The translations under genes were made by a program, and so were the position numbers. From positions 1,130,501 to 1,194,500 of the forward strand of contig JAPPUL010000081.1 of assembly GCA_026874595.1 (NCBI GenBank): DNA of 64,000 bases, written 5' to 3'. The notes under the pieces were generated by a model. That model saw only the letters and a list, made by a program, of their open reading frames with translations. It was not told the origin of the DNA and did no database searches. Positions 51,728 through 60,659 of the stretch are shown one piece after another (within the stretch, counting starts at the first letter, position 1; each line of letters opens with the position of its first letter). The DNA comes from Sipunculus nudus (taxonomy: Eukaryota > Annelida > Sipuncula > Golfingiida > Sipunculidae).

Positions 51728-51810
51728 AAAATACCGAAATTATCCGCTAGACAAATCCTCATCGCTATATTATTTTTTTTATAAAATACTACTTTAACAT
51801 TGGAGGACTT

Positions 51811-52341
51811 ATGAGGGCACTTACCAGAAGTTTAAACACATTTTTAACTCTTATTTTAACTCTTATTTTAACTGTTTCATTTTCCTTTGCTGACCAAAAA
51901 ACTCATGAAAGGCAGTTTAAAAATATTCAGGATGAACTGTTTTTCCTACTAAAACAGCATCAAAAACATATCAACTTGATATATAAGAATATTGGCTTTG
52001 ATAGCTTCGAAAAAGAGTTTTTTGCAACTCCAGACTTTATTAAGCACGATATTAGTAAAGGATTCCTTATAAATATAGACAATGCCATTAGAAATGGTTC
52101 TGTCAAAGGGTTTACTGCTATCTCATATACAAGCTCATCGCTCATAAACGGAAAGTTTCATTCTGTTAGCTACAAGTATAAAAATGATGGCTACAAAATC
52201 CTTCTTACAAGAGTTACAAATAATAATGGCAATGTCCTTAAAGCTTCATACAAATATAATGTTAAGAACAAAACCTTACTCGTTAACGACTTTAGAAACA
52301 ATAAGATAATTCATAAAAAGTCGCATTCTATAAGAATATAA
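51811..52341 (+). CDS. Exported hypothetical protein
   Basis: 176 residues, with a strong ribosome binding site (ggagg) ahead of the ATG. A signal peptide spans residues 1-27 (contains a duplicated LTLIL) with probable cleavage after SFA. The mature part has no cysteine pair or known motif. Beta-strand-like repeats GKFHSVSYKYKNDGYKILLT suggest a small periplasmic fold. The start of the gene includes a 12-bp duplication (ttttaactctta). Confidence 0.65.
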   Translation: MRALTRSLNTFLTLILTLILTVSFSFADQKTHERQFKNIQDELFFLLKQHQKHINLIYKNIGFDSFEKEFFATPDFIKHDISKGFLINIDNAIRNGSVKGFTAISYTSSSLINGKFHSVSYKYKNDGYKILLTRVTNNNGNVLKASYKYNVKNKTLLVNDFRNNKIIHKKSHSIRI

Positions 52342-52389
52342 GCTGTCAAAATATTTAATTCGCACTGTGGGCAACAAGGGACAAATATG

Positions 52390-52447
52390 GCTATATAGCT
52401 TAGCGACTGCAAGGACTAAATAATGTCTTCGGATGCGGCTATATAGC
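52390..52447. promoter_or_regulatory. Pair of identical 10-bp palindromes
   Basis: GCTATATAGC occurs at 52390-52399 and 52438-52447, 48 bp start to start, in the convergent spacer between two genes. It could be a protein site or chance in AT-rich DNA. Confidence 0.25.
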
Positions 52448-52508
52448 GGCTTGTAACAGGGACAATAACAATGACACACATGCTTATTAACGCTACTTAA
52501 ACTTAACG

Positions 52509-53480
52509 CTACTTAAACTCAGATAAATCAAAATCAAGCACTTCTTCTTGTCCTTCTTCTTCTTCTTGCACTTCTTGCCTTTCTAAGCCCCTTTCTTGCC
52601 TTTGTGCTGCTTCGTCTACTTCTCCTCCTGAAGGGTCTTTTCCCTTTTTAGGCAATGCTTTAGAATCTGATTGTATGGGGTTTGGCTTTTTAGTGTATAA
52701 AAAACTGCTGCTTTTAGTTGTAAGATAATTACCTGTTTCTCCTCTTGCAACCACCCTCCATTCCACACTGCCCCGTAAAGACAAACTCTTCATATAAACA
52801 AATGATTCCGTTCCGCTGTAATACAACATGTCGCCTATATAAAAATCATATGTCTTGGCATCGTATAAAGTCGTCCATTCAAAAAATATCCCTTTCTTAT
52901 CAAAACCTCCTCTAACTACATCTCCTTCCTTCGGTAACAGTAATATAAGTTGTCTGCCTACTTCTAAAACTCGGGGTAAGGCGTATTTTAAGTTCTCACG
53001 ATGCCCAAAGCCATATATATCTTTATAACTGTAAAGTCTATCTACTGTCTCCCGACTAAACCCTTCAGGATCTAGTGCCCTTTGGATACTTATTTCTACC
53101 CACCTGCGCTTTATCCCCAGTTTTAACAAAAGTCGACTACAATATAATCTTACCTTCGGATCGCGATTCAAAAGCCCCCCCAATACCCCCTTTACCACAT
53201 TATATTGTCCTGCCCCTTTCTCAGAACCATATAATATCTCTGCTACGCTAAAACCTCTTAAGGACAACGTTTCTCGTAAACTCATTACGTATTGACTGAA
53301 TTGCTCAAGACGATTATATGTTATATATTGCAAAACCTCCTCATCTGCACTTTGTAGCTTATATAATATCATTTTATTTGACCTTTCTAAAGCTCGTTCT
53401 TTTTCTAGATCGCTTTGTGATATTATGCCTTGGCTAAAAAGTAGGAGAACTATTGCTGCCTTTTGAATTGATTTTATCAT
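52509..53480 (-). CDS. Exported hypothetical protein with Glu/Gln-rich tail
   Basis: 323 residues. A signal peptide (about 1-22) leads the protein. Residues 110-160 contain RDPKVRLYCSRLLLKLG, a HEAT-like helical repeat. Residues about 195-260 (FFEWTTLYDAKTYDFYIGDM) resemble a fibronectin-type beta domain. The last 40 residues are low complexity (RQERGLERQEVQEEEEGQEE). No family recognised. I infer a periplasmic role. Confidence 0.6.
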   Translation of the reverse strand: MIKSIQKAAIVLLLFSQGIISQSDLEKERALERSNKMILYKLQSADEEVLQYITYNRLEQFSQYVMSLRETLSLRGFSVAEILYGSEKGAGQYNVVKGVLGGLLNRDPKVRLYCSRLLLKLGIKRRWVEISIQRALDPEGFSRETVDRLYSYKDIYGFGHRENLKYALPRVLEVGRQLILLLPKEGDVVRGGFDKKGIFFEWTTLYDAKTYDFYIGDMLYYSGTESFVYMKSLSLRGSVEWRVVARGETGNYLTTKSSSFLYTKKPNPIQSDSKALPKKGKDPSGGEVDEAAQRQERGLERQEVQEEEEGQEEVLDFDLSEFK

Positions 53481-53501
53481 CTTTTAAATTTAATTCTTTA
53501 T

Positions 53502-53579
53502 TAGTGTCTTTTTTTTTAGTGTCTTTTTTATTAGTGTCTTTTTTTTTTAGTGTCTTTTTTTTTTAGCGTCTTTTTTTTA
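53502..53579. repeat. 15-16-bp poly-T periodic repeat
   Basis: Five copies of tagtgtc (the last one tagcgtc) start at 53502, 53517, 53532, 53548 and 53564, each followed by 7-10 T. The array lies between divergent genes and sits where their promoters should be. Confidence 0.9.
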
Positions 53580-53592
53580 ATAGCTTTAAGCT

Positions 53593-53970
53593 ATGTTCAA
53601 ATTTATATTACTTTCTACTTCTTTTGCTCTTTGCGTTTGGATTGTTGGGTTTTTAGGTGCTCTTATTTTATTTCATTTCTTTGAATATGAAGCCTTGTTA
53701 CAAAATAATATTTTTAAGCTGGCTTTTATTTCGTCATTTTCTATCTATATCATTGCATGCTTTAGCTTCTTACAACTTATTAAAAAACAACTTATATTTA
53801 AAAACATATTCCTACTCTCATCAAACACCTTAATTCTTAACCTGATTCTTGACATTCTTATTGTCTTTCCCATTTATCCTAATTTAACCAATTTCTATAT
53901 AACTTTTATAGGTTATGCTTTTCTTTTATTTTCTCCATTAGTTTTATTGTTGTTTAATAGGCGATCGTAG
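53593..53970 (+). CDS. Small four-helix membrane protein
   Basis: 125 residues, almost entirely four hydrophobic helices with short loops (FALCVWIVGFLGALILFHFF and LILNLILDILIVFPIYP). No family assigned with certainty. It converges on fetB and overlaps its 3' end by 58 bp, which may limit how both are expressed. It may be a real gene because the helices are regularly spaced, but pyrimidine-rich DNA encodes hydrophobic peptides easily. Confidence 0.5.
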   Translation: MFKFILLSTSFALCVWIVGFLGALILFHFFEYEALLQNNIFKLAFISSFSIYIIACFSFLQLIKKQLIFKNIFLLSSNTLILNLILDILIVFPIYPNLTNFYITFIGYAFLLFSPLVLLLFNRRS

Positions 53971-54734
53971 CGCAGCTGATTATGCTTTGTAAAGTAATAT
54001 CTTTGCAGGAACTTTAAAAATATGTACGTCGCAACTCCATTACTAAACACTATACTCAAAACTATTACTATCTGATACTTTATTGCAAGTAAAGGATTTA
54101 CTCCCGCCATGATTTGACCCGTCATTATTCCCGGTAAATGCACTATTCCTATTAATGCTAAGTTATTTAGAGAAGGCGTTAGGGCTGTTATGAAGGCTTT
54201 GCGTCTTATCTTTTCTACTGCTTCTATACTATGATAGCCTAATGACAAAAATAGTTCTACCTCTTCTCTTCGAATCTTCATCTCAGAACGATACCTCTCC
54301 CCTCCTAATGTTACTCCATTTACTCCATTTGCCAAAACCATCCCGAGCAACGGCAACATGTATCTTGCGTTGTGCCACGGCGTTAGGCTTATTATTAGTT
54401 GCGTTGTCCATAATGTTATAAACAATGATGTTAGACTAAGCGCAAGTACCCCCTGCCAGTAACTACCTTTTATCCCAAGTCGCCGTACTATCGTATTCCC
54501 CCCTATTAGGCACATAAGCAAAAATATCCCACTAAGCACATATGGACTTTCTGCCCTTATTATTCCCTCTATTATATATCCCATCAACGTTAACTGGATT
54601 GTCGCCCTAAATACTCCAAACAGTATTTGTCGCTCCAGCTTCAACCTTTCTATTAATGAAATTAATACCAGCAGCAACACAAATACACTCCCAAAACTAA
54701 GTCGAAACCAATCTATATCTAATATATCACTCAT
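53913..54734 (-). CDS. fetB: FetB-type (UPF0014) ABC transporter permease
   Basis: 273 residues with six or seven helices. Family hallmarks are FRATIQLTLMGYIIEGI, LPLLGMVLANGVNGVTLGGE and IVHLPGIMTGQIMAGVNPLL. FetAB-type systems export iron or other metals. It lies downstream of the ATPase gene, from which it is separated by a 13-bp minisatellite that ends at its start codon. Confidence 0.88.
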   Translation of the reverse strand: MSDILDIDWFRLSFGSVFVLLLVLISLIERLKLERQILFGVFRATIQLTLMGYIIEGIIRAESPYVLSGIFLLMCLIGGNTIVRRLGIKGSYWQGVLALSLTSLFITLWTTQLIISLTPWHNARYMLPLLGMVLANGVNGVTLGGERYRSEMKIRREEVELFLSLGYHSIEAVEKIRRKAFITALTPSLNNLALIGIVHLPGIMTGQIMAGVNPLLAIKYQIVIVLSIVFSNGVATYIFLKFLQRYYFTKHNQLRYDRLLNNNKTNGENKRKA

Positions 54735-54951
54735 CTTTTTATCTCATCTTTTTATCTCATCTTTTTATCTCATCTTTTTATCTCATCTTTTTATCTCATC
54801 TTTTTATCTCATCTTTTTATCTCATCTTTTTATCTCATCTTTTTATCTCATCTTTTTATCTCATCTTTTTATCTCATCTTTTTATCTCATCTTTTTATCT
54901 CATCTTTTTATCTCATCTTTTTATCTCAGCTTTTTATCTCAGCTTTTTATC
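54731..54951. repeat. 17-copy 13-bp minisatellite between fetA and fetB
   Basis: The unit tcatctttttatc is repeated exactly 17 times head to tail. Fifteen copies are identical and the last two read tcagctttttatc. On the transcribed minus strand each unit is gataaaaagatga, so the fetB ribosome-binding region and start codon (atgagtga) sit at the end of the array. The unit contains no strong ribosome binding site of its own. Confidence 0.98.
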
Positions 54952-54999
54952 CTTTCTCCCTTGCCTCCTCTTCCCCTTTCCAAAATAACTAAACCTATT

Positions 55000-55686
55000 T
55001 CAAGCCTTTATCAAATGTCCTTCCTTAATTTCATATGTTTTTGACATTAGCTCTTTTGCAAAATCTAGTCGATGGGTTGTTACGATTATTGAACCCCCTC
55101 GCTCCTCTATATATCTTCTTAAGCTTTTTGTTAGAACATTTATTGTCTCTTTATCTAATGAACCCGTTGGCTCATCCAAAAGTAATATCTCTACCCCCTT
55201 TACCAGCAAAAGCCGTGCAAGCCCTACCCTATGTCGTTCTCCCCCTGATAAGCTCATTATGTCCTTATTTAAATAACTAACTCCTAACCCCACTTCTAAT
55301 AAACTCCATTCCATTAGAGATATTCCGACCTCTTCTCCTTTATTCGATATCTGCAGATTAGCCTCAACATCCCCTTCTAACATCCAGGGGTATTGCTGTA
55401 AGTACAATATTTGTCGCCTTAGTTTAAGCGGATTTAGCTCCCTTATCTCTTCTCCATGATACTTTATCTTCCCTCTCTTATACTCTAAAAGACGGTTTAA
55501 TAGCTTAAGCAATGTAGACTTCCCTACTCCCGATTTGCCCACTATCCCTATTACCTCTCCTTTACGTAAATTAAAACTTATTTCTTTTAAAAGTTCACCC
55601 CCAAAAGTACTACCCTCATAACCAAAACTTAAGCCCTCTACCTCCAATATTATATCTTCTAGATCTTCTATATCACCTTTGCTCAC
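55000..55686 (-). CDS. fetA: FetA-type ABC transporter ATP-binding protein
   Basis: 228 residues. Walker A GKSGVGKST, the Q-loop region YLQQYPWML, signature LSGGERHRVGLARLL, Walker B ILLLDEPTGSLD and switch histidine TTHRLD are all intact. It is the energy subunit for the adjacent FetB permease. Confidence 0.92.
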   Translation of the reverse strand: MSKGDIEDLEDIILEVEGLSFGYEGSTFGGELLKEISFNLRKGEVIGIVGKSGVGKSTLLKLLNRLLEYKRGKIKYHGEEIRELNPLKLRRQILYLQQYPWMLEGDVEANLQISNKGEEVGISLMEWSLLEVGLGVSYLNKDIMSLSGGERHRVGLARLLLVKGVEILLLDEPTGSLDKETINVLTKSLRRYIEERGGSIIVTTHRLDFAKELMSKTYEIKEGHLIKA

Positions 55687-55809
55687 GTTACCCTCTTTTT
55701 CTTAGCGCTTTTTCTTAGCGCTTTTATTTTGTCTGGTATTACTTTCTTTTTTGAGGCTTATGATTTGTACTTCAAAGTGCTTAAAACACCTTCTTTTAAA
55801 CACTTTGCT

Positions 55810-56580
55810 CTAGTTAGAACGGCTTATTACCGATATGTTGCGGATCTCTCTCATAAACGCTTGCTTCGGGAAGAATACTCCTGGGCACTCTGTTGCTGTA
55901 ACCTCTTTGTGCATTAATACGTTTTTAGAGTCTATCTTGAATTTTCCCATTAAATATTGCACCAACACCCTAAGCGCTATAAGCTGGCGCTTAGTCGGTT
56001 TGTTCTTATTGAAATTTCCAACAAGCACTATCCCTATACTATGTTTATTATAATAAGGATCTGATACGTGTCCTCCTCGCTTTTGATGACGCCAAGCTGC
56101 ACTAACTTCTATCTTCCCATCCGCTGTCCCATCGCCATATCCATTCCCTATTACAAAGTGATACAATAAACCCCCACTCTTATATTTTGTTTTGTGATAT
56201 TTCTTATACCGCTCCTTATCTCCTATATCTATTGCACTGTGATGTATTATTATATACCTCCAGCCAGATAGCTTACTATAATCACTCTCTTCTATTCTAA
56301 CCCCTCTTTCTACACCAACCCCCAGCCCAGCTCCTCCCGTTACACCCTCCCTTCCCATACCAACTTTACCCAATTTGTTCCCTCCTCCACCCCCACCCCC
56401 AGCCCCTCCTACATTACCATCAGCAGAATCATCTCTTATACCCAGAATATAAGATATTAATACCGAAAACCCGCTTATAAGCATAAAGATAAGCGCATTC
56501 CTCTTCGATAGTAGCTTTTTACGCTCTAATGATATATCACGCCCCTTTATTTCCCTTTTACAGTCTTTGCCAAATACCAT
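55810..56580 (-). CDS. PGRP/Amidase_2-type N-acetylmuramoyl-L-alanine amidase
   Basis: 256 residues. A membrane segment (about 28-47) anchors the protein. A poly-glycine/glycine-rich linker (about 57-93, GGAGGGGGGGNK) follows. The catalytic domain shows YIIIHHSAID, LLYHFVIGNGYGDG, HSIGIVLVGNFN and the zinc-site end MHKEVTATECPG. It cleaves peptidoglycan stem peptides in the periplasm. The linker repeats are a likely length-variable site. Confidence 0.88.
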   Translation of the reverse strand: MVFGKDCKREIKGRDISLERKKLLSKRNALIFMLISGFSVLISYILGIRDDSADGNVGGAGGGGGGGNKLGKVGMGREGVTGGAGLGVGVERGVRIEESDYSKLSGWRYIIIHHSAIDIGDKERYKKYHKTKYKSGGLLYHFVIGNGYGDGTADGKIEVSAAWRHQKRGGHVSDPYYNKHSIGIVLVGNFNKNKPTKRQLIALRVLVQYLMGKFKIDSKNVLMHKEVTATECPGVFFPKQAFMREIRNISVISRSN

Positions 56581-56924
56581 CTTTTACTCTTTATTCTATT
56601 CTTATTCATTCTTATTCATTCTTATTCTATTCTTATTCTATTCTTATTCTATTCTTTTAATCCCTTAATTTAATCCCTTAATTTAATCCCACTAAACGAT
56701 TATATTTATAATCATATATTATAATTTCTCGCTAACTTTTACCTTTCCCATTAGTTACTTATTCTTTATTAATTACATATTTCTTGATTAACTTACTCTT
56801 TTTATACTATAAATCTCTTTTATCAACCTTTTTATCACCTCGGATACTCTATTTTTTTATTGCTCTTTTTTTTAATCTGGGTGTTATATCTTCTATAGAT
56901 TTATAGAATCATTAGGAGGCACTG
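56581..56924. other. Intergenic region with tandem repeats and an inverted repeat
   Basis: 344 bp. Positions 56590-56660 hold reiterated ttattctattc/ttattcattc units, then ccttaatttaat twice. A 7-bp inverted repeat (ttctata, gatt, tatagaa) at 56891-56908 lies five bases before the aggagg of the next gene and could be a small mRNA hairpin or an operator. No RNA gene seen. Confidence 0.6.
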
Positions 56925-57458
56925 GTGAAGAAAAAACTCTCATGGAGTTGGATTTCAGATAAAGAAATTGCTTGTCTTCTTAACATGACCGAGGCTTATG
57001 AGCAGGATGTTATTGTAATCTTTGATGCTATCAGTAGTTCGAATATCTCCGTTAAAGCTAAAGTTAATCCTAGTTTCTCTATCCCACAAAACAAAATCCT
57101 TATTATGCTTTCTTATCAGGACATTAAACGCACATTTAAATCTACTCACGACCTGCAAGAGTATTTTAAACACAACTTTTATAAGAAAAATACTCAGAAG
57201 AATGTCGGCAATAACCAAATTACTAAAAAACGTACTCGCTTCTTTGTTGTCCCTTCCAATTTTACACATACTTGTATGGCTTTATTAGATAAAATAAACG
57301 ACCCTAAATATCAACTTAATGATATTAATAAAGTCGTTGAGGAGATTAAAGACGTAAAATTCAAAAATAAAGACAATACTGTTGAATCCAAAATTACTAA
57401 AACCCTTATATCTTCTAACAAAATTAAAAAACCTAAGGGTAAAACTTCACAAAAATAA
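56925..57458 (+). CDS. Hypothetical protein, 177 residues
   Basis: Starts at a GTG five bases after aggagg (56914-56919). The N-terminal part reads WSWISDKEIACLLNMTEAYE. The middle contains RFFVVPSNFTHTCMALLDKI. The tail is lysine-rich. No signal peptide, and no family recognised. It is cytoplasmic by default. The well-placed ribosome binding site and inverted repeat support a real, possibly regulated gene. Confidence 0.6.
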   Translation: MKKKLSWSWISDKEIACLLNMTEAYEQDVIVIFDAISSSNISVKAKVNPSFSIPQNKILIMLSYQDIKRTFKSTHDLQEYFKHNFYKKNTQKNVGNNQITKKRTRFFVVPSNFTHTCMALLDKINDPKYQLNDINKVVEEIKDVKFKNKDNTVESKITKTLISSNKIKKPKGKTSQK

Positions 57459-57643
57459 TTACTCTTAAGTTCCATAAACCTTTTATATATTCCAATCTCG
57501 CCTTACTTTCTCGCCTTTCTTGCACCGTTACATTATCTTTTATATTTGGGCGATTAAACTATTAATTGCTTTTTGTTGCTTCTTAAGCTCTTGTTTAGCT
57601 TTAGATGCTTTATTTTACTATTTAACTATTGATTGGCTTTTTT

Positions 57644-58423
57644 ATGTTTAAATATATTTTCGGACCTGTTAATTCAAGACGTCTTAAACGTTCTCTTGGG
57701 ATTGACCCCATCGGAGACAAAATTTGTTCTTTTAACTGCGTTTATTGCGAAATACAGAAAACTAAATCACTTACCATTCAACGAAAGCCTTATGTAAACC
57801 CTATTCTCATCTTTGACGAATTAAAACGCTTTTTCAAGCATAACTCAATAAACTCTATTGACTGTATTACTATCGCTGGCAAAGGTGAGCCCACCCTTCA
57901 TTCTCAACTGAAATATATTATCAAGACCATTAAAAAAACATATCACCAAATCCCTTTAGTTGTACTTACTAACGCTTCCTTACTACATGATAAATATGTA
58001 CGCAACGACCTTATGGACGCCGATATTATTATCCCTTCCCTTGATGCCATTTCTTATAACGTCTACAAGAAAATTAACCTCCCTTTTAAATCTATTACGC
58101 CAGATTTACTCGTTGACGGTATCTTTGAGCTTAGAAAGCAATTCCACAAAAACCTTACCCTAGAAATATTATTCGTTAAAAACGTAAATGACTCAAAAGA
58201 AGAAATTAATAAGCTTAAAAACGCTACTCGATACATTAAACCCGATGCCGTTCAGATTAATACAATATATCGTCCTCCTGCTTTTTCAAAATATATGCCT
58301 ATTGACGACGATAAAGTAGAAGTTTTACAGCAAGAATTTGATGATATTATTAAGTCAATTAAGCAGCAAAGCATTCCCCTAAACTCTATACCTATAAGCA
58401 ACATCCTAATCCAATATGCTTGA
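57644..58423 (+). CDS. Radical SAM protein
   Basis: 259 residues from ATG 57644 (MFKYIFGPVNSRRLKRSLGI). The cluster motif CSFNCVYC (C-x3-C-x2-C) coordinates a [4Fe-4S] cluster for S-adenosylmethionine cleavage. ITIAGKGEPTLH and DAVQINTIYRPPAFSKY fit the small YfkAB/MoaA-like group, in which substrates are mostly unknown. Usually such proteins carry a short C-terminal helix-turn-helix, which here lies in the next, overlapping frame. Confidence 0.88.
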   Translation: MFKYIFGPVNSRRLKRSLGIDPIGDKICSFNCVYCEIQKTKSLTIQRKPYVNPILIFDELKRFFKHNSINSIDCITIAGKGEPTLHSQLKYIIKTIKKTYHQIPLVVLTNASLLHDKYVRNDLMDADIIIPSLDAISYNVYKKINLPFKSITPDLLVDGIFELRKQFHKNLTLEILFVKNVNDSKEEINKLKNATRYIKPDAVQINTIYRPPAFSKYMPIDDDKVEVLQQEFDDIIKSIKQQSIPLNSIPISNILIQYA

Positions 58424-58577
58424 TAATTCTAATATGGAAAACATTCGAACAGATTTGTTCACTTTACTTGGTACTCGCCCTTCTACCAAAGACGATATTT
58501 ATGCCATATTCGATAAACGCTTTAGTAGGACCTCTTTGGACTCTATTATTAAGTCTGCTGTTAACGATGATTTGTAG
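58416..58577 (+). CDS. Small protein, probable detached C-terminal domain of the radical SAM protein
   Basis: 53 residues overlapping the previous stop by 8 bp (ATG at 58416). The sequence RTDLFTLLGTRPSTKDDIYA resembles the winged-helix tail found fused to many radical SAM proteins of this type (compare the RRPCTLEDI pattern). It is either a translationally coupled separate chain or the product of a one-base frameshift. Confidence 0.5.
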   Translation: MLDNSNMENIRTDLFTLLGTRPSTKDDIYAIFDKRFSRTSLDSIIKSAVNDDL

Positions 58578-58810
58578 TCTCAAGTTCTTTCAATAATAAG
58601 ACTTTTTATCGCCCTTAAATAAAGATTATAATGCCCTTTTAAACAATATTAAAGAAGACTCAAAACATTAAAAAACATTAAAAGCAGACTCCGTCATATT
58701 ATTCTCTCTAACTTTATAAACTCTTTAACTTTATAAAGTCTTCTTTAGCATTGCTAAGCATTTCTAAGATCTTGCTTACTAATCTATAGAATTGTAATCA
58801 AATGTTTGGA

Positions 58811-59362
58811 TTATATGAAATAGGCTACCTTTGATTTCATCGCTTGCTCATACATCGCCGCAACACCGCATATACTAGCAGGTACCGCCCACTCATCTTC
58901 ATCAAAACCCATTACCTCAAGCGATGGTGCGCATACTAAAAACTTTACCTCTAATTCCTTTGCAAGCTCTATAAGCTCCTCTAATGACTGCATCTTCCCT
59001 ACCATCATATGTCTAAACAACTTTCTACCAATAGGTCCAAATGCCATCTGTGATGGATTTAATCCTTTACTGTTTGCAGGCAACATTAGATTTACCATCT
59101 TATGCAAAAACTTCTTCCCTGCTAGCTTTCTCTTCTTCTTAATGACGCTGCAACCCCAAAACGTAAAGTACATTGTTACTTCCATCCCCATCGCAACCGC
59201 TCCTGTTGCCATCATAAATGCTGCCATCGCTTTGTCAAAATCTCCTGAAAACATTATGAATGTTGCTCTGTTTTCAGGTATATCTACTTTTATCTCCTCA
59301 AGTTGTGCCGATACTTCCTCCCTTATAGTTTCCTTTAACTGCGGATCAAGCATTGTACTCAT
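58811..59362 (-). CDS. DsrE2-like sulfur carrier family protein
   Basis: 183 residues. The DsrE_2-type pattern is visible: ATFIMFSGDFDKAMAAFMMA, MEVTMYFTFWGCSVIKKK, and FLVCAPSLEVMGFDEDEWAV. Cysteines are at 71, 144 and 165. The Cys144 before VMG matches the conserved cysteine of the family. Members relay sulfane sulfur with TusA and rhodanese in sulfur oxidisers, so it may connect with SoeABC metabolically, although it is far from those genes. No TusA or rhodanese lies nearby. Confidence 0.78.
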   Translation of the reverse strand: MSTMLDPQLKETIREEVSAQLEEIKVDIPENRATFIMFSGDFDKAMAAFMMATGAVAMGMEVTMYFTFWGCSVIKKKRKLAGKKFLHKMVNLMLPANSKGLNPSQMAFGPIGRKLFRHMMVGKMQSLEELIELAKELEVKFLVCAPSLEVMGFDEDEWAVPASICGVAAMYEQAMKSKVAYFI

Positions 59363-59585
59363 ACCCTTACCCCCATGTTTATTTTATTCCCGCTAGCTTC
59401 TGCCTTTCTTAGCTTTAACCAATTGTATAAATATAATATATTTATTTAATCTTGTTTTCCTTAATAATTATATTTCTATACTTAAATATCTTATAATATA
59501 AGATTTCTATAAAAACATACCTTATCTTAGCTTTTTTATCGGCATTTTATTTATAAATTAAACATCGCACAAGCCCTTAAACACC

Positions 59586-60221
59586 TTACCCACTCTGGTA
59601 CTTACTCTTATCTCCTATGTCATAATAAAGCGGATGTCCTAGTTTTCTAAAGCTAAATAATGTCGTTAGTATCGCTATCATTACCAGCAATATATACTGT
59701 ATATCAAGACTAACTCCTATTAAATGCAATATAACTAGAAAGAAACTTATTACTCCATAATAATATCCTTCACGCAATTTAAAACAATATGCCTCCTTAG
59801 CTCCTATTGCGCTATATACTCCTAGTATCATCCCAATTCCTACACTATATATCTTCCCTAATATACCACTCTCATTCCACAACGCACCCTCCAGCATGTT
59901 GTCATTTAATATACTAAGGATTATCAAAAGTAATAGGCCCGCTATATACACATATTGGATTATACGTAGAATCTTTTTACTATATAAATGTAAAAAAATT
60001 GCAGAAATCCCTACTGACAAAACGAATATCCAGAATATTACTTTGCCAAATCCTTTCTGAAAAATCATTAGATCTGGATACTCTCCTACATAAAGACCAT
60101 AATAGCCATATACTAATACGTAGATTATTACTATACTGCTTAATAGTATTCCAAACCTATACATAAATACACTTAGCTTATCTTCCTTCGTTAATTCCGT
60201 TTTATTGTCAATGTCTCCCAA
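59586..60221 (-). CDS. Integral membrane protein, DUF2301-like
   Basis: 211 residues with about seven helices. GAKEAYCFKLREGYYYGVIS and FRKLGHPLYYDIGDKSKYQ recall DUF2301 membrane proteins of unknown function. The leading 18 residues are charged and cytoplasmic. Single gene between AT-rich spacers. Confidence 0.6.
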   Translation of the reverse strand: MGDIDNKTELTKEDKLSVFMYRFGILLSSIVIIYVLVYGYYGLYVGEYPDLMIFQKGFGKVIFWIFVLSVGISAIFLHLYSKKILRIIQYVYIAGLLLLIILSILNDNMLEGALWNESGILGKIYSVGIGMILGVYSAIGAKEAYCFKLREGYYYGVISFFLVILHLIGVSLDIQYILLVMIAILTTLFSFRKLGHPLYYDIGDKSKYQSG

Positions 60222-60659
60222 AACCCTTTTACCTCCTTAGAAAATCAGCCCTTTAATAGCCTGTCTTTATCTATTATCTTATTAAATAATATATCTTTAC
60301 AAGATAATACTTTTCTCGATATTAGTTAATATCCCTTCAATAATCTCTTTATTTTCACTAACCTTAATTTTCAAAAAAATAGCCTAATTTTCTTTGACGA
60401 GATGTTTTATTTATCTTTTATGACTATTTATTAAATAACCCTTTAATTAACTCTAATATGTCTATTTTTGCTTTATCAAAGTTTTTTTTCTTTAAAGAAA
60501 GCTCCCTTTTAATGCAAGCCTTAATATTTAAGGTTATTTTTATACCATAATGTTCTTTTTCACCTATCTGCCGCCTCCATTGCTTTTAATTATCAAAGCA
60601 ATCTTTTTTTATCAATAACTATCTCCTTAAATATCTCTTTTTACAAAAAAAATTACAAT
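60222..60659. other. AT-rich intergenic region without a gene
   Basis: 438 bp with long T-runs (around 60480 and 60600). No open frame of substance, RNA gene or repeat stands out. It separates two minus-strand genes and may include a terminator for the GntR gene and a promoter for the membrane protein. Confidence 0.6.

Noticed and set aside
52342-52508. tRNA or small RNA
   Set aside because: The region has short palindromes but no cloverleaf, no T-loop motif and no terminator.
54731-54951. CRISPR array
   Set aside because: The 13-bp units are directly contiguous with no spacers and no cas genes are nearby. It is a minisatellite.
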